Origin: Pseudomonadales bacterium
GTDB lineage: Bacteria > Pseudomonadota > Gammaproteobacteria > Pseudomonadales > Azotimanducaceae
Direction of reading: 5' to 3'
Assembly: GCA_028281005.1 (NCBI GenBank)
Contig: JANQKS010000043.1
Location: forward strand, 1 to 64,000
DNA length: 64,000 nt
The notes under the pieces were generated by a model, which did not search any database, was not told the DNA's origin, and worked only from the letters and a program-made list of their open reading frames with translations. Below are positions 25,844 to 34,727 of the stretch, one piece after another. Position numbers and translations under genes: made by a program. Position 1 is the first letter of the stretch. Each line of letters starts with the position of its first letter.

Positions 25844-28585
25844 ATGACCATGGCCGAAAATTACAGCCGGTTTTCTCCCTTCTGGCGCGCAACTAGTTTG
25901 ACGTCTCGAGGTTTGTTTGCCGCACTTGTGGTCACAGTTTTAATTGGCTGCGGAAGTGGCAGCAGTTCAGGTAGTTCCTCGTCCGGTTTGGGCGACGGGC
26001 AAGATCCTGATCCCGTGGTGGTGGATTTCCCCATGGTGTATGTCAATCGGCCGTTGTTAACCGATGACGACGGCAATCTACTGACTACGGAGGTGCGGCG
26101 CGCTACCGATTTCTTCCCGGGTGCTCAATTGCATATCCGCGATAGAGCATCTCCTAGTGCGGCTGACCGGGTGTTGACCGAAGGCGTGTTTGAAGATGCA
26201 GAAGATGGTTCACCTCCACTATATGACGTCAAAGACTTAACGGTTTCGTTTGACGGTTTGCAGCTGGCTTTTGCCATGCGTGCCCCGGAAGATCCTGACT
26301 TGGACGAAGACGAGCAGCCTACCTGGAATATATGGCTGTATGACCTGGAGACGGACCAGCTGAGCCGCGTGATTGCATCAGATATTGTGGCGCAGGCAGG
26401 TCAAGACGTGGCGCCGGCGTTTTTGCCCGATGGCCGCATTGTGTTTTCTTCAACCCGCCAGCGTTTGGCCAAGGCGGTGTTGTTGGATGAAGGTAAGCCG
26501 CAGTTTTCAGCCCTAGACGAAGACCGGGATGAAGAAGCTCTGACTTTACACGTCATGCAGCCCGATGGTTCTGATATTCAACAGATTACCTACAATGCCA
26601 GCTCCGACCTTGACCCCGCGGTGTTGGCGGACGGCCGTGTGGTGTATTCCCGTTGGGACAATGTAGCGGGGCGTGACCGCATTAGCCTATACCGCGCAAA
26701 CCCTGACGGCACTGAACTCGAACTGTTGTATGGCGTTCACAGCCACGACACGGGGCCAAATGGTGAGCAAATCGAGTTTGTTGAGCCCATGGAGCTGCCC
26801 GATGGCCGTCTGTTGGTGATGATGCGCCCGCCGGGTAGTCAAAGCCGCATGGGTGCTCTGCCGGTAGCCATCGACTTCGCCAACTACGTTGAGCACGATC
26901 AACCCACCTTTGCCAATACCGGTTTGTTGGGTGACGCACAGGAGCTGCTGCTTACCGGTGACCTGACGCTGGATGAAGACGTGCCCCCGCGCCAAGGTCG
27001 ATATGCACATATTGCACCCTTGTTTGACGGCACCAGCCGGCTGGTAGTGGCGTGGAGCCAATGCCGTTTGGAAGATACGACCAGCGATCCCACCGACCCG
27101 GTGATCGTGCCGTGTACGGACGAAAACTTGGCCAATCCAAACATGATTGAAGCTGATCCCCTCTACGGCGTGTGGATGAACGACTTAGAAGAGGGTACGC
27201 AACAACCGATCGTGGTAGGTGAAGAAGGCCGCGCCATGTCAGAAGTGTTGGTGATGGAAAGCCGCGTCAACCCGCCGGTGATTCTCGACAAAACCCCCGG
27301 CATCGATTTCGATCCTGACCTGGTCAGCGAAGCGGTGGGTGTGCTGCACATCCGCAGCGTGTATGACTTCGACGGCACGGCAGTTGCGGACCTGGCAGCG
27401 TTGTCGGACCCGATGCTGACCACCGCACCCGATCGCCCGGCACGTTTTATACGTTTGGTGAAGTCGGTGTCTTTTCCGGATGATGACATTGTGGACCTAG
27501 ACGGTACCGCCTTCGGTCGCTCCCAGGCCCAGCTGATGCGAGAAATCATCGGTTACGCCCCGGTAGAGCCGGATGGTTCAGTGAAAGTGAAAGTGCCTGC
27601 CAACGTGGCGTTTTGGGTAGATGTGTTGGACGCTGATGGCCGCCGCATCACCGCTCGTCATAACAACTGGATGCAGGTTCGTCCTGGTGAAGAACTCAGT
27701 TGCAACGGCTGCCATACGCCGGACAGCGAGCTACCTCACGGGCGCCGCGATGCAGAAGCACCCAGCGCCAACCCGGGCGCACCGGTAGACGGGTCACCTT
27801 TCCCCAATACGGATCCTGCCCTCTTTGCCAATGCGGGTGAAACCATGGCAGAGGTTATTAGCCGCATCAATGGTATTGCCAAACCCAGCGTCAATCTGGC
27901 CTTTGTTGATCTGTGGACTGATGAAGATTTGCGCGTGGTGGATGAAGCTTTCAGCTACGACTATCGCGATTTGTCGTCGACCCCGCCGGTAGAAGGTGGC
28001 TGCGTCACCAATTGGGTTTCAAACTGCCGCGTTGCCGTGCATTACCCGGATCACATCCATCCGATCTGGTCGGTGGATCGACGGGAAATCAGCGAGGTGG
28101 ATGGTTCGTTGATTAGCGATGACACCTGCACGTCCTGCCACAGCAATGTCGACGACATGGGTATGCCCATGCAGCCGGTTGCGCAGCTTGATTTGTCGGA
28201 CGGCCCCAGCGCGGAAGAACCCGATCACCTAAAGAGCTACCGCGAGTTGTTGTTTAACGACAACGAGCAGGTGGTTTTGGACGGCGCTTTACAAGACCTG
28301 TTGGTCCAAGCGGTCGACGCAAACGGCAACTTGCTGTTTGAGGTCGATGAAGACGGCAATCTGGTGCTCGACGATATGGACAACCCCATACCGATACTTG
28401 TGCCGGTGATTGTCACACCTTCACTGAATGTGGCAGGTGCGCTGGCAAGTCCGCGTTTCTTTACGCTGTTTGCGCCCGGCGGTACCCATGTCGACCGTTT
28501 GAGTGAGGTGGAGTTGAAGCTGATCAGCGAGTGGATTGATGTCGGTGGCCAGTATTACAACGATCCCTTTGCTGTACCTGAATAA
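25844..28585 (+). CDS. HzsA-related diheme lipoprotein with a beta-propeller-like region
   Basis: A 913-residue lipoprotein: the signal sequence ends in VLIGC with Cys36, followed by a Ser/Gly tether. Residues about 130-350 contain repeated propeller-like units (LPDGRIVFSSTRQ, LADGRVVYSRWD, LPDGRLLVMMRP) typical of WD40/PD40 blades. Two c-type heme motifs follow: CNGCH at 620-624 and CTSCH at 762-766. This layout resembles proteins annotated as related to the hydrazine synthase alpha subunit (HzsA). The absence of hzsB/C and anammox context argues against hydrazine synthesis. Probably a surface or periplasmic redox protein; it heads the plus-strand envelope genes. Confidence 0.78.
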   Translation: MTMAENYSRFSPFWRATSLTSRGLFAALVVTVLIGCGSGSSSGSSSSGLGDGQDPDPVVVDFPMVYVNRPLLTDDDGNLLTTEVRRATDFFPGAQLHIRDRASPSAADRVLTEGVFEDAEDGSPPLYDVKDLTVSFDGLQLAFAMRAPEDPDLDEDEQPTWNIWLYDLETDQLSRVIASDIVAQAGQDVAPAFLPDGRIVFSSTRQRLAKAVLLDEGKPQFSALDEDRDEEALTLHVMQPDGSDIQQITYNASSDLDPAVLADGRVVYSRWDNVAGRDRISLYRANPDGTELELLYGVHSHDTGPNGEQIEFVEPMELPDGRLLVMMRPPGSQSRMGALPVAIDFANYVEHDQPTFANTGLLGDAQELLLTGDLTLDEDVPPRQGRYAHIAPLFDGTSRLVVAWSQCRLEDTTSDPTDPVIVPCTDENLANPNMIEADPLYGVWMNDLEEGTQQPIVVGEEGRAMSEVLVMESRVNPPVILDKTPGIDFDPDLVSEAVGVLHIRSVYDFDGTAVADLAALSDPMLTTAPDRPARFIRLVKSVSFPDDDIVDLDGTAFGRSQAQLMREIIGYAPVEPDGSVKVKVPANVAFWVDVLDADGRRITARHNNWMQVRPGEELSCNGCHTPDSELPHGRRDAEAPSANPGAPVDGSPFPNTDPALFANAGETMAEVISRINGIAKPSVNLAFVDLWTDEDLRVVDEAFSYDYRDLSSTPPVEGGCVTNWVSNCRVAVHYPDHIHPIWSVDRREISEVDGSLISDDTCTSCHSNVDDMGMPMQPVAQLDLSDGPSAEEPDHLKSYRELLFNDNEQVVLDGALQDLLVQAVDANGNLLFEVDEDGNLVLDDMDNPIPILVPVIVTPSLNVAGALASPRFFTLFAPGGTHVDRLSEVELKLISEWIDVGGQYYNDPFAVPE

Positions 28586-28620
28586 GTGACTAGCCCGCCG
28601 CAAAAAGGAAGTTCGGCCCT

Positions 28621-29403
28621 ATGAACAAATTGCACAAACATCATTTTCACATCGGCTGGTTTGCGCTGCTGCTGTTCTCGGCGGTTCTATCGCCAGTGGC
28701 TCACGGTTGGTCGTTGTTCGAAAAGTATCAGCCCCAGGTTGTGGTGTCAGACCCCTACCTGGAATTACATACCGGCCCCGGCCGTGGGTACCCGGTGTTT
28801 TATGTTGCCGGCCAAGGTGATCGTGTGACCCTGCTCAAGCGACGTACAGACTGGTTCAAAGTGGCGGTCAACCACCCACGGCAGAAAGAAGGCTGGGTGC
28901 ATCGCGAAGCCCTGTCCCACACGTTGGATCTGGACGGCAGCGTGGTCGACATGGGTGCCTTGGGTGTAGATGATTTCAGCGGTCGTCGCTGGGAGATGGG
29001 TTTTGCCGGCGGTGACTTTAACGGTGCCAGTGCGTTGTCCGGATATCTGGGTTATGCCATGACACCGAACATCACGCTTCAGCTTGAAGGTGGGCAAATC
29101 CTCGGTGATTACTCCGATGGTGTGATCGTGTCCGCAAATATCCTCATGTTCCCGTTTCCAAAGTGGCGTCTGTCACCTTATTTCACCATTGGCAGCGGCA
29201 TAATCACCACCAAGCCACATTCCACCGTGGTTGTGGCCGAAGACCGTGAAGATGAAATAGCTAATGCGGGGGTAGGGGCCAACCTCTACCTCAGTGATCG
29301 CTTCATGCTACGCATGGAATACAAGCGCCTAACGGCGCTGACAAGTCGGGATGACAACGAAGAGATAGATCAATGGAAAGCAGGTTTCAGCGTATTTTTC
29401 TAA
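28621..29403 (+). CDS. SH3b-domain outer-membrane beta-barrel protein
   Basis: A 260-residue exported protein. After a signal peptide (about residues 1-29) comes a bacterial SH3 domain, VVVSDPYLELHTGPGRGYPV to KEGWVHREAL, which commonly binds peptidoglycan or peptides. The remainder alternates polar and hydrophobic residues and ends in GFSVFF, the aromatic C-terminal signature of beta-barrel outer-membrane proteins. The ribosome binding site is AAAAAGGAAG. It overlaps the next barrel gene by 31 bases, so both are translated together. The function is unknown; it may tether the barrel to the cell wall. Confidence 0.78.
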   Translation: MNKLHKHHFHIGWFALLLFSAVLSPVAHGWSLFEKYQPQVVVSDPYLELHTGPGRGYPVFYVAGQGDRVTLLKRRTDWFKVAVNHPRQKEGWVHREALSHTLDLDGSVVDMGALGVDDFSGRRWEMGFAGGDFNGASALSGYLGYAMTPNITLQLEGGQILGDYSDGVIVSANILMFPFPKWRLSPYFTIGSGIITTKPHSTVVVAEDREDEIANAGVGANLYLSDRFMLRMEYKRLTALTSRDDNEEIDQWKAGFSVFF

Positions 29404-30032
29404 GCATCATCACCACTGGGCTGTTGCTCACCGTGGTGCCTTCCAGTTGGGCGGAACAAGCGGAACAGCTTGAGCTGGAACCGCTCTTGGTGCGTGAACC
29501 CGAGCGTCGACCGGTAGAGGTGGACGATCTGGACAGCGAAGACTTTGAGGTGGGTGTGTTTACCGGGATCATGAATGTTGAAGATTTCGGTTCCGACACG
29601 GTAACGGGTATACGCGCGGCCTACCATGTATCGGAAGACTTTTTTGTTGAAGCGGTGTACGGCAAAACCACTTTGGGCGAAACCAGCTTCGAGCGCTTAA
29701 GCGGTGGTTTACCGCTGCTCACCGATGAAGAACGGGATATGAGCTACTACAACGTCTCTGTGGGTTGGAACCTGTTCCCGGGTGAGTCATTTATTGGCGG
29801 GCGCTGGGCATTTAAAGGTGGCTTATACCTGATTGCCGGTGCCGGCAGCACAGAATTTGGCGGTGACGATCGTTTCACCATAAACGCGGGTGTGGGTTAT
29901 CGCCTCATCGCCACCGACTGGCTGGCGTTCCACGTTGACGTGCGTGATCACTACTTCGAGTCGGATCTACTCGGCACCATGGAAGGTAAACATAACATTG
30001 AGTTCAGCGGCGGCCTGACGGTGTTTTTCTAG
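29373..30032 (+). CDS. Outer-membrane beta-barrel protein
   Basis: A 219-residue protein with a signal peptide ending near SWAEQ, an acidic N-terminal stretch (residues about 30-55), and a barrel of amphipathic strands. Strands such as TVTGIRAAYHVSEDFFVEAVYG and FTINAGVGYRLIATDWLAFHVDV are typical of OmpA/OmpW-like 8-stranded barrels, and the protein ends in SGGLTVFF. It overlaps the SH3-barrel gene upstream and precedes the DUF4266 lipoprotein gene by 12 bases. No specific function can be assigned. Confidence 0.75.
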   Translation: MESRFQRIFLSIITTGLLLTVVPSSWAEQAEQLELEPLLVREPERRPVEVDDLDSEDFEVGVFTGIMNVEDFGSDTVTGIRAAYHVSEDFFVEAVYGKTTLGETSFERLSGGLPLLTDEERDMSYYNVSVGWNLFPGESFIGGRWAFKGGLYLIAGAGSTEFGGDDRFTINAGVGYRLIATDWLAFHVDVRDHYFESDLLGTMEGKHNIEFSGGLTVFF

Positions 30033-30044
30033 GAGACAAAAGCG

Positions 30045-30308
30045 GTGCTAGACGTAATGCGAAAGATGCTTAAAACCTTGTGTGTGATGGTGCCTGTGGT
30101 GTTGTTCGGCAGTGGCTGTAGCACCTTCGGTGACGGGCTTGAAATTAAGCCCTGGGTCAGCCCCTTTGAGCGCAACAATTTGGCCGATCCGATCATGAGT
30201 TTCAGCCGCGACCCGATCGCGGCGTCTTACCTACACCATGTTTACCAGGCCCGTGAAGGCGCCCGCGGTGCCGAAGGCGGTTCCGGTGGGGGCTGCGGTT
30301 GTAACTAG
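30045..30308 (+). CDS. DUF4266 small lipoprotein
   Basis: An 87-residue lipoprotein starting at GTG 30045, with AGGAGAC upstream. The signal sequence ends in the lipobox LFGSGC. The mature part carries the DUF4266 motif WVSPFERNNLADPIMSF and ends in a glycine/cysteine tail GGGCGCN. DUF4266 genes are, to my recollection, regularly found next to DUF3570 genes, and one follows here. Their function is not established; the terminal C-G-C could bind metal or form a disulfide. Confidence 0.85.
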   Translation: MLDVMRKMLKTLCVMVPVVLFGSGCSTFGDGLEIKPWVSPFERNNLADPIMSFSRDPIAASYLHHVYQAREGARGAEGGSGGGCGCN

Positions 30309-30352
30309 TCCAGCAGCGCGGAGCGGCCACTGGGATAACGCTGGAATCAAGG

Positions 30353-31516
30353 ATGAGTAGTTTGGCAGTGTTGGAGAAAAATCTGATCAAGTTTTGGGTC
30401 TGTGCGTTGTTCTGTTTGTGCGCCAGCGGCGCGGTTGCGGCTGTGCTGCCTGAAGACCGCTCGGACATCATGTACCACGGCTATGAAGGTGGCGGTTTGG
30501 AAGTCACCGGGCCGTCGGTGTTGGTGCGCAAAGGCTACAAAGACAAAGTATCGGTGTGGGCCAATTACTACGTTGATATGATTACCAGCGCTTCCATCGA
30601 CGTGGTTTCGCGTGCCAGCGAATACACAGAAGAGCGCAAAGAAAAGAGCGTTGGTTTTGACTACTTACACGGCAAAACCTTCATGGGTTTTTCCTACACC
30701 AATTCCGAAGAGTCGGACTATTCGGCCAACTCGTTTCGTTTCGGCATCAGCCAGGACTTTTTTGGTGACCTGACCACACTCGGAATAAGTTATGCCGTGG
30801 GTTCGGACACCGTGCGCCGTAATGGGGATGACAACTTTGAAGAAGACGCGGATCGCCAAATTTACCGTGTCGACTGGTCCCAGGTCGTCACCAAAAACTT
30901 AATCCTGGGGTTTAATTACGAAGGTGTGACCGACGAAGGTTTCCTTAACAACCCCTACCGTTCGGTGCGCTTTTTAGATCCGAACGAAGCCCTTGGTTAT
31001 GGCTACGAACCGGAAATCTACCCGCGCACACGCACAAGTTCCGCCCAAGCGGTACGCGCGATGTACTTCTTGCCTTATAGGGCGGCGTTGAAACTTGAAT
31101 ACCGCAACTACTCCGACACGTGGGGGATTGATGCGTTTAACGCGGAAGTGGGGTACGTACATCCGATCGATGAAACCGGCATCACCGTAGAATTGAAATA
31201 CCGCTATTACGATCAGACCGCGGCAGATTTCTACAACGACCTATTCCCGCGCTCCAATGCGCAGAACTTCATGGCGCGCGACAAAGAGATGTCGTCTTTT
31301 CAGACCCATACATTGGGTGCCGGTGTCACCTACGAGTTTGAGACCAATTGGTTACCCGGGTTTAAGCGTGGCTCGCTGAACTTGTTTATGGATTACATCA
31401 AGTTTGAGTACGACGATTTCCGCAATGTGCTGGCGACCGGCCAGGCGCCGGGTCAGGAACCGCTGTATTCGTTCGACGCTTGGGTCACTCGATTTTTTGT
31501 GTCTTTCTACTATTAA
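30353..31516 (+). CDS. DUF3570 outer-membrane barrel-like protein
   Basis: A 387-residue exported protein with a signal peptide ending near GAVAAV. The DUF3570 core begins at DRSDIMYHGYEGGGLEVTGPSV and continues with VWANYYVDMITSASIDVVS. The remainder consists of tyrosine-rich amphipathic strands and ends in TRFFVSFYY, which resembles a beta-barrel terminus. It directly follows the DUF4266 lipoprotein gene. Probably the largest outer-membrane partner of that lipoprotein. Function unknown. It is convergent with the DUF4124 gene. Confidence 0.83.
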   Translation: MSSLAVLEKNLIKFWVCALFCLCASGAVAAVLPEDRSDIMYHGYEGGGLEVTGPSVLVRKGYKDKVSVWANYYVDMITSASIDVVSRASEYTEERKEKSVGFDYLHGKTFMGFSYTNSEESDYSANSFRFGISQDFFGDLTTLGISYAVGSDTVRRNGDDNFEEDADRQIYRVDWSQVVTKNLILGFNYEGVTDEGFLNNPYRSVRFLDPNEALGYGYEPEIYPRTRTSSAQAVRAMYFLPYRAALKLEYRNYSDTWGIDAFNAEVGYVHPIDETGITVELKYRYYDQTAADFYNDLFPRSNAQNFMARDKEMSSFQTHTLGAGVTYEFETNWLPGFKRGSLNLFMDYIKFEYDDFRNVLATGQAPGQEPLYSFDAWVTRFFVSFYY

Positions 31517-31544
31517 CAGTCAGCCCGTATCAGCAGTTAGCCTG

Positions 31545-32012
31545 CTATTCCTCACACCAGAAGTCGACGCGTTGTTGACGTCTTTCCAACAGGTCCCGGG
31601 GTGTGCGGTGATGTTCACCAGCCACCATCTCTAAATCGGCGTGGGCGATGGCGCAGCGCTGGCGGCGTAGCCACAGGGACTGCATTTCGGACTGTTTTTT
31701 TGCATGGACCTCAGCTGGGCTCGGGCGCCTGGCGACTTCGCGTTCGGCCAGCATACGTTCGGCGTTGCGCTCTGCTTCTTGTAACAACTCGCGTCGACGC
31801 ACCTCGCCGGTGTCGGCCGGATTTGCAATGTGTTGTTGCAGGGTGATTTTTTCAGCGGTGTACTGCTCGGGTGCGGTGTCACTGAAGCGAACCTTACCGT
31901 CGGGGCCGGTCCAGCGATACACCTCGGCGCTCCAAGCGGGTAGGGCGGCAAGCAATGGCAGGATCAGGCCCGCCAACCGCCTTGCCGTGATAGTTCTGAC
32001 ACGTTGCCACAT
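31545..32012 (-). CDS. DUF4124 domain-containing exported protein
   Basis: A 155-residue protein with a signal peptide ending at about PAWSAEV and then the DUF4124 motif VYRWTGPDGKVRFSDTAPE. The rest is a charged, helical, probably coiled-coil region, ending in a pair of cysteine-bearing segments (RQRCAIAH and DFWCEE) that may form a disulfide. DUF4124 proteins are periplasmic with no settled function. It lies alone on the minus strand between the envelope island and the nqr operon. Confidence 0.8.
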   Translation of the reverse strand: MWQRVRTITARRLAGLILPLLAALPAWSAEVYRWTGPDGKVRFSDTAPEQYTAEKITLQQHIANPADTGEVRRRELLQEAERNAERMLAEREVARRPSPAEVHAKKQSEMQSLWLRRQRCAIAHADLEMVAGEHHRTPRDLLERRQQRVDFWCEE

Positions 32013-32092
32013 GGGTTCACCATAACCGGATGCGCAGACACTGACCAGGCGCGATTTTTAGGGTCTCTAACGGCCCAAAAATCTATTCCTGT

Positions 32093-32122
32093 CTGGCATT
32101 GGACGGGGCATGTCATTATAAT
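32093..32122 (+). promoter_or_regulatory. Candidate sigma-70 promoter of the nqr operon
   Basis: A consensus -10 TATAAT at 32117-32122 follows CTGGCA (4 of 6 to the -35 consensus) at 32093-32098 with an 18-base spacer. The start point would be near 32129, giving a leader of about 65 bases that contains a GCGCG/CGCGC inverted repeat. Confidence 0.5.
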
Positions 32123-32192
32123 TCGCGCGGCCTCGCGCAGGGCTCTGTTCTATCAGAACCCCGCCGGTCTAGCCCACATGAAATGAGTACGC

Positions 32193-33536
32193 ATGATTAA
32201 AATTAGGAAAGGATTAGATTTGCCGATTGCGGGCAAGCCTGATCAGTCGATTGGTGAGGCACGTACCGTCCGCAGTGTTGCAATTTTGGGTGATGATTAC
32301 CCCGGCATGAAACCCACCATGGCGGTAGCGGAGGGTGATGCCGTTGCCAAAGGCCAGCTGCTGTTCTCCTGTAAAAAAACCCCGGGTGTGGTGTACACCT
32401 CACCTGTGGCGGGTACCGTCGCCGCGGTAAATCGCGGGGCTAAGAGGGCTTTGCGCAGCGTCGTCATTGATGTCGCCGAGGGTGAAGAGCTGCAGTTTAC
32501 CGCTCACGGCCCGGACGCCCTCGGTGGCTTGTCGCGCGAGGCGGTGGTGGAACAGCTGCTTAACAGTGGCGCCTGGACCGGGATTCGCACCCGGCCCTTT
32601 TCCCGCGTCCCAGACCCAACCACCGCACCGCATTCCATCTTTGTCACCGCCATGGATTCAAGCCCTCTGGCGGCTGATGCCAGCGTCATCATTCCCGAAT
32701 ATGCCAATGAGTTTTCCGCCGGTTTGGACGTTCTCACCAAGCTCACGGATGGTCCGGTCCATGTATGTCACGAACAAGGCAAGTTTTTGCCTACCGGCAA
32801 TGCGGACAACATCACCACCCATGAATTTACCGGGCCCCACCCGGCGGGTTTGGCGGGTACACACATCCACTTTATTGACCCCGTCAGCCCAAGCAAAACG
32901 GTGTGGTACGTAAACTATCAGGATGTGATCGCCATCGGTCACTTGTTCCTAACCGGTTCGATTTTTGCCGAACGCGTGGTGGCGTTGGCGGGTCCCGGAG
33001 CGGTGCAGCCCCGCCTGGTGAAAACAGTAGTGGGGGCAAACCTGGACGAGCTGACGGCCGGTGAGTTGCAAGAAGCGCCACAGCGTGTGATTTCAGGCTC
33101 GGTATTGGCTGGACACACCGCTGAAGGTGCTTTGGCCTACCTCGGGCGTTACCACTTGCAGGTATCTGTCTTGCCGGAAGACAGTGAACGCCGCTTGTTC
33201 GGCTATTTGTCCCCGGGTTCAGATCGGCACTCTGTTTTCCCAGCGTTTCTGTCGAAATGGCTCGGTGAAAAGAACGTGTCCTTTAGCACCACCACCAACG
33301 GCAGCACGCGTGCGATGGTGCCTATCGGCACCTATGACGCCGTGATGCCGATGGACATTCTAGCCACTCAACTGCTACGCAGCCTGTTGGTGGGAGACTT
33401 AGAGACGGCGGTCAACTTGGGATGTCTGGAGCTAGACGAAGAAGACATCGCGCTATGCACGTACGCCTGCCCAGGCAAATATGAGTATGGTCCGGTATTG
33501 CGTAATGTCCTTTCACAGATCGAGAAGGAGGGTTAG
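32193..33536 (+). CDS. nqrA: Na+-translocating NADH:quinone reductase subunit A
   Basis: The peripheral cytoplasmic subunit of the sodium-pumping NADH dehydrogenase, implicated in quinone binding. The 447-residue sequence opens with the typical MIKIRKGLDLPIAGKP and has VVYTSPVAGTVAAVNRGAKRAL, THIHFIDPVS, FLTGSIFAERVVALAGP and the closing CTYACPGKYEYGPVLRNVL. Length matches the family. It is the first gene of a complete nqrABCDEF operon; nqrB follows after three bases. Confidence 0.97.
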   Translation: MIKIRKGLDLPIAGKPDQSIGEARTVRSVAILGDDYPGMKPTMAVAEGDAVAKGQLLFSCKKTPGVVYTSPVAGTVAAVNRGAKRALRSVVIDVAEGEELQFTAHGPDALGGLSREAVVEQLLNSGAWTGIRTRPFSRVPDPTTAPHSIFVTAMDSSPLAADASVIIPEYANEFSAGLDVLTKLTDGPVHVCHEQGKFLPTGNADNITTHEFTGPHPAGLAGTHIHFIDPVSPSKTVWYVNYQDVIAIGHLFLTGSIFAERVVALAGPGAVQPRLVKTVVGANLDELTAGELQEAPQRVISGSVLAGHTAEGALAYLGRYHLQVSVLPEDSERRLFGYLSPGSDRHSVFPAFLSKWLGEKNVSFSTTTNGSTRAMVPIGTYDAVMPMDILATQLLRSLLVGDLETAVNLGCLELDEEDIALCTYACPGKYEYGPVLRNVLSQIEKEG

Positions 33537-33539
33537 GTC

Positions 33540-34727
33540 GTGAAATTCTTAAGAACTTTCATGGACAACATCGCTCCGCACTTTGAAAAAGACGGCAAAT
33601 TTGCCGCTCTATTTCCTGCTTACGAGGCCATAGACACGGCGTTGTACACGCCCGGCCATGTCACCCGCGGTGCGTCCCACGTGCGTGACGGGTTGGACTT
33701 AAAGCGCATCATGATGACGGTGTGGTTGTGTGCGTGGATACCTGCATTGGTGGGCAGTTACTTTGTCGGTTTACAAGCCAACGAAGCCATGCAAGCGGCA
33801 GGCATTACTGCCATCGAAGGTTGGCGCGGCTGGTTTTTGAACCCGCTGCTCAGCTTTGACCCGAACAGCGTGGTCGATTGTTTGATCCACGGCTTAGGTT
33901 ATTTCATCCCGCTTTATATTGCCGTGTTTGCCGGCGGTATTTTATTTGAAATCTGGTTTGCATCGGTGCGCGGGCACGAGGTGAACGAAGGTTTTTTTGT
34001 CACCTCCATACTGTTCACGCTGACGTTGCCCGCTGGCATCCCGCTGTGGATGGCGGTCGTTGGCATTGTCTTTGGTGTGGTCATCGGCAAGGAAGTGTTT
34101 GGCGGGACCGGTAAAAACTTCCTCAACCCGGCACTCACCGGCCGCGCGTTTTTGTATTTTGCATACCCGGCCGCCATGTCCGGGGATGCCGTCTGGATTG
34201 CGGTAGATGGTGTTACGCAGGCGACCCCGCTGGGGAACGCAGCGCTTGGTTTGGACTATGGCGTGGACATGATGTCAGCGTTTATCGGATATATGCCGGG
34301 CACCATCGGCGGCGAGTCGATCCTTGCCATCGGCATTGCTGCGGTCATTTTGATCGCCACCCGTATTGCATCCTGGCGAGTCATGCTGGGCTGTGTGATC
34401 GGTTTGGTGGTTACTGTTGGCCTGTTCAATATGATTGATTCTACCAATCCGATGTTCGCCATGAGCCCACTGTGGCACATCATGTTAGGCGGTTTCGCCT
34501 TCGGTGCGGTGTTTATGGCCACCGATCCGGTGTCTGCCGCCCACACGGATACCGGCCGGCTGATTTACGGAATATTGATTGGTTGTATGTGTGCGCTGAT
34601 CAGGGTGGTTAATCCGGCATTCCCCGAAGGGATGATGTTGGCGATCCTGTTCGGCAATCTGTTTGCCCCGCTCATAGATAACGTGGTGGTGCAATCTAAT
34701 ATCAAACGGAGGCTTGCCCGTGGCTAG
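33540..34727 (+). CDS. nqrB: Na+-translocating NADH:quinone reductase subunit B
   Basis: An integral membrane subunit carrying covalent FMN, riboflavin and part of the sodium path. The 395-residue protein starts at GTG 33540, has about ten hydrophobic segments, GKNFLNPALTGRAFLYFAYP, and the flavinylation site DGVTQATPLG, in which the Thr of the S/T-x-A-T motif receives FMN. VFMATDPVSA and FAPLIDNVVVQSNIKRR are conserved towards the end. It overlaps the nqrC start by eight bases. Confidence 0.97.
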   Translation: MKFLRTFMDNIAPHFEKDGKFAALFPAYEAIDTALYTPGHVTRGASHVRDGLDLKRIMMTVWLCAWIPALVGSYFVGLQANEAMQAAGITAIEGWRGWFLNPLLSFDPNSVVDCLIHGLGYFIPLYIAVFAGGILFEIWFASVRGHEVNEGFFVTSILFTLTLPAGIPLWMAVVGIVFGVVIGKEVFGGTGKNFLNPALTGRAFLYFAYPAAMSGDAVWIAVDGVTQATPLGNAALGLDYGVDMMSAFIGYMPGTIGGESILAIGIAAVILIATRIASWRVMLGCVIGLVVTVGLFNMIDSTNPMFAMSPLWHIMLGGFAFGAVFMATDPVSAAHTDTGRLIYGILIGCMCALIRVVNPAFPEGMMLAILFGNLFAPLIDNVVVQSNIKRRLARG

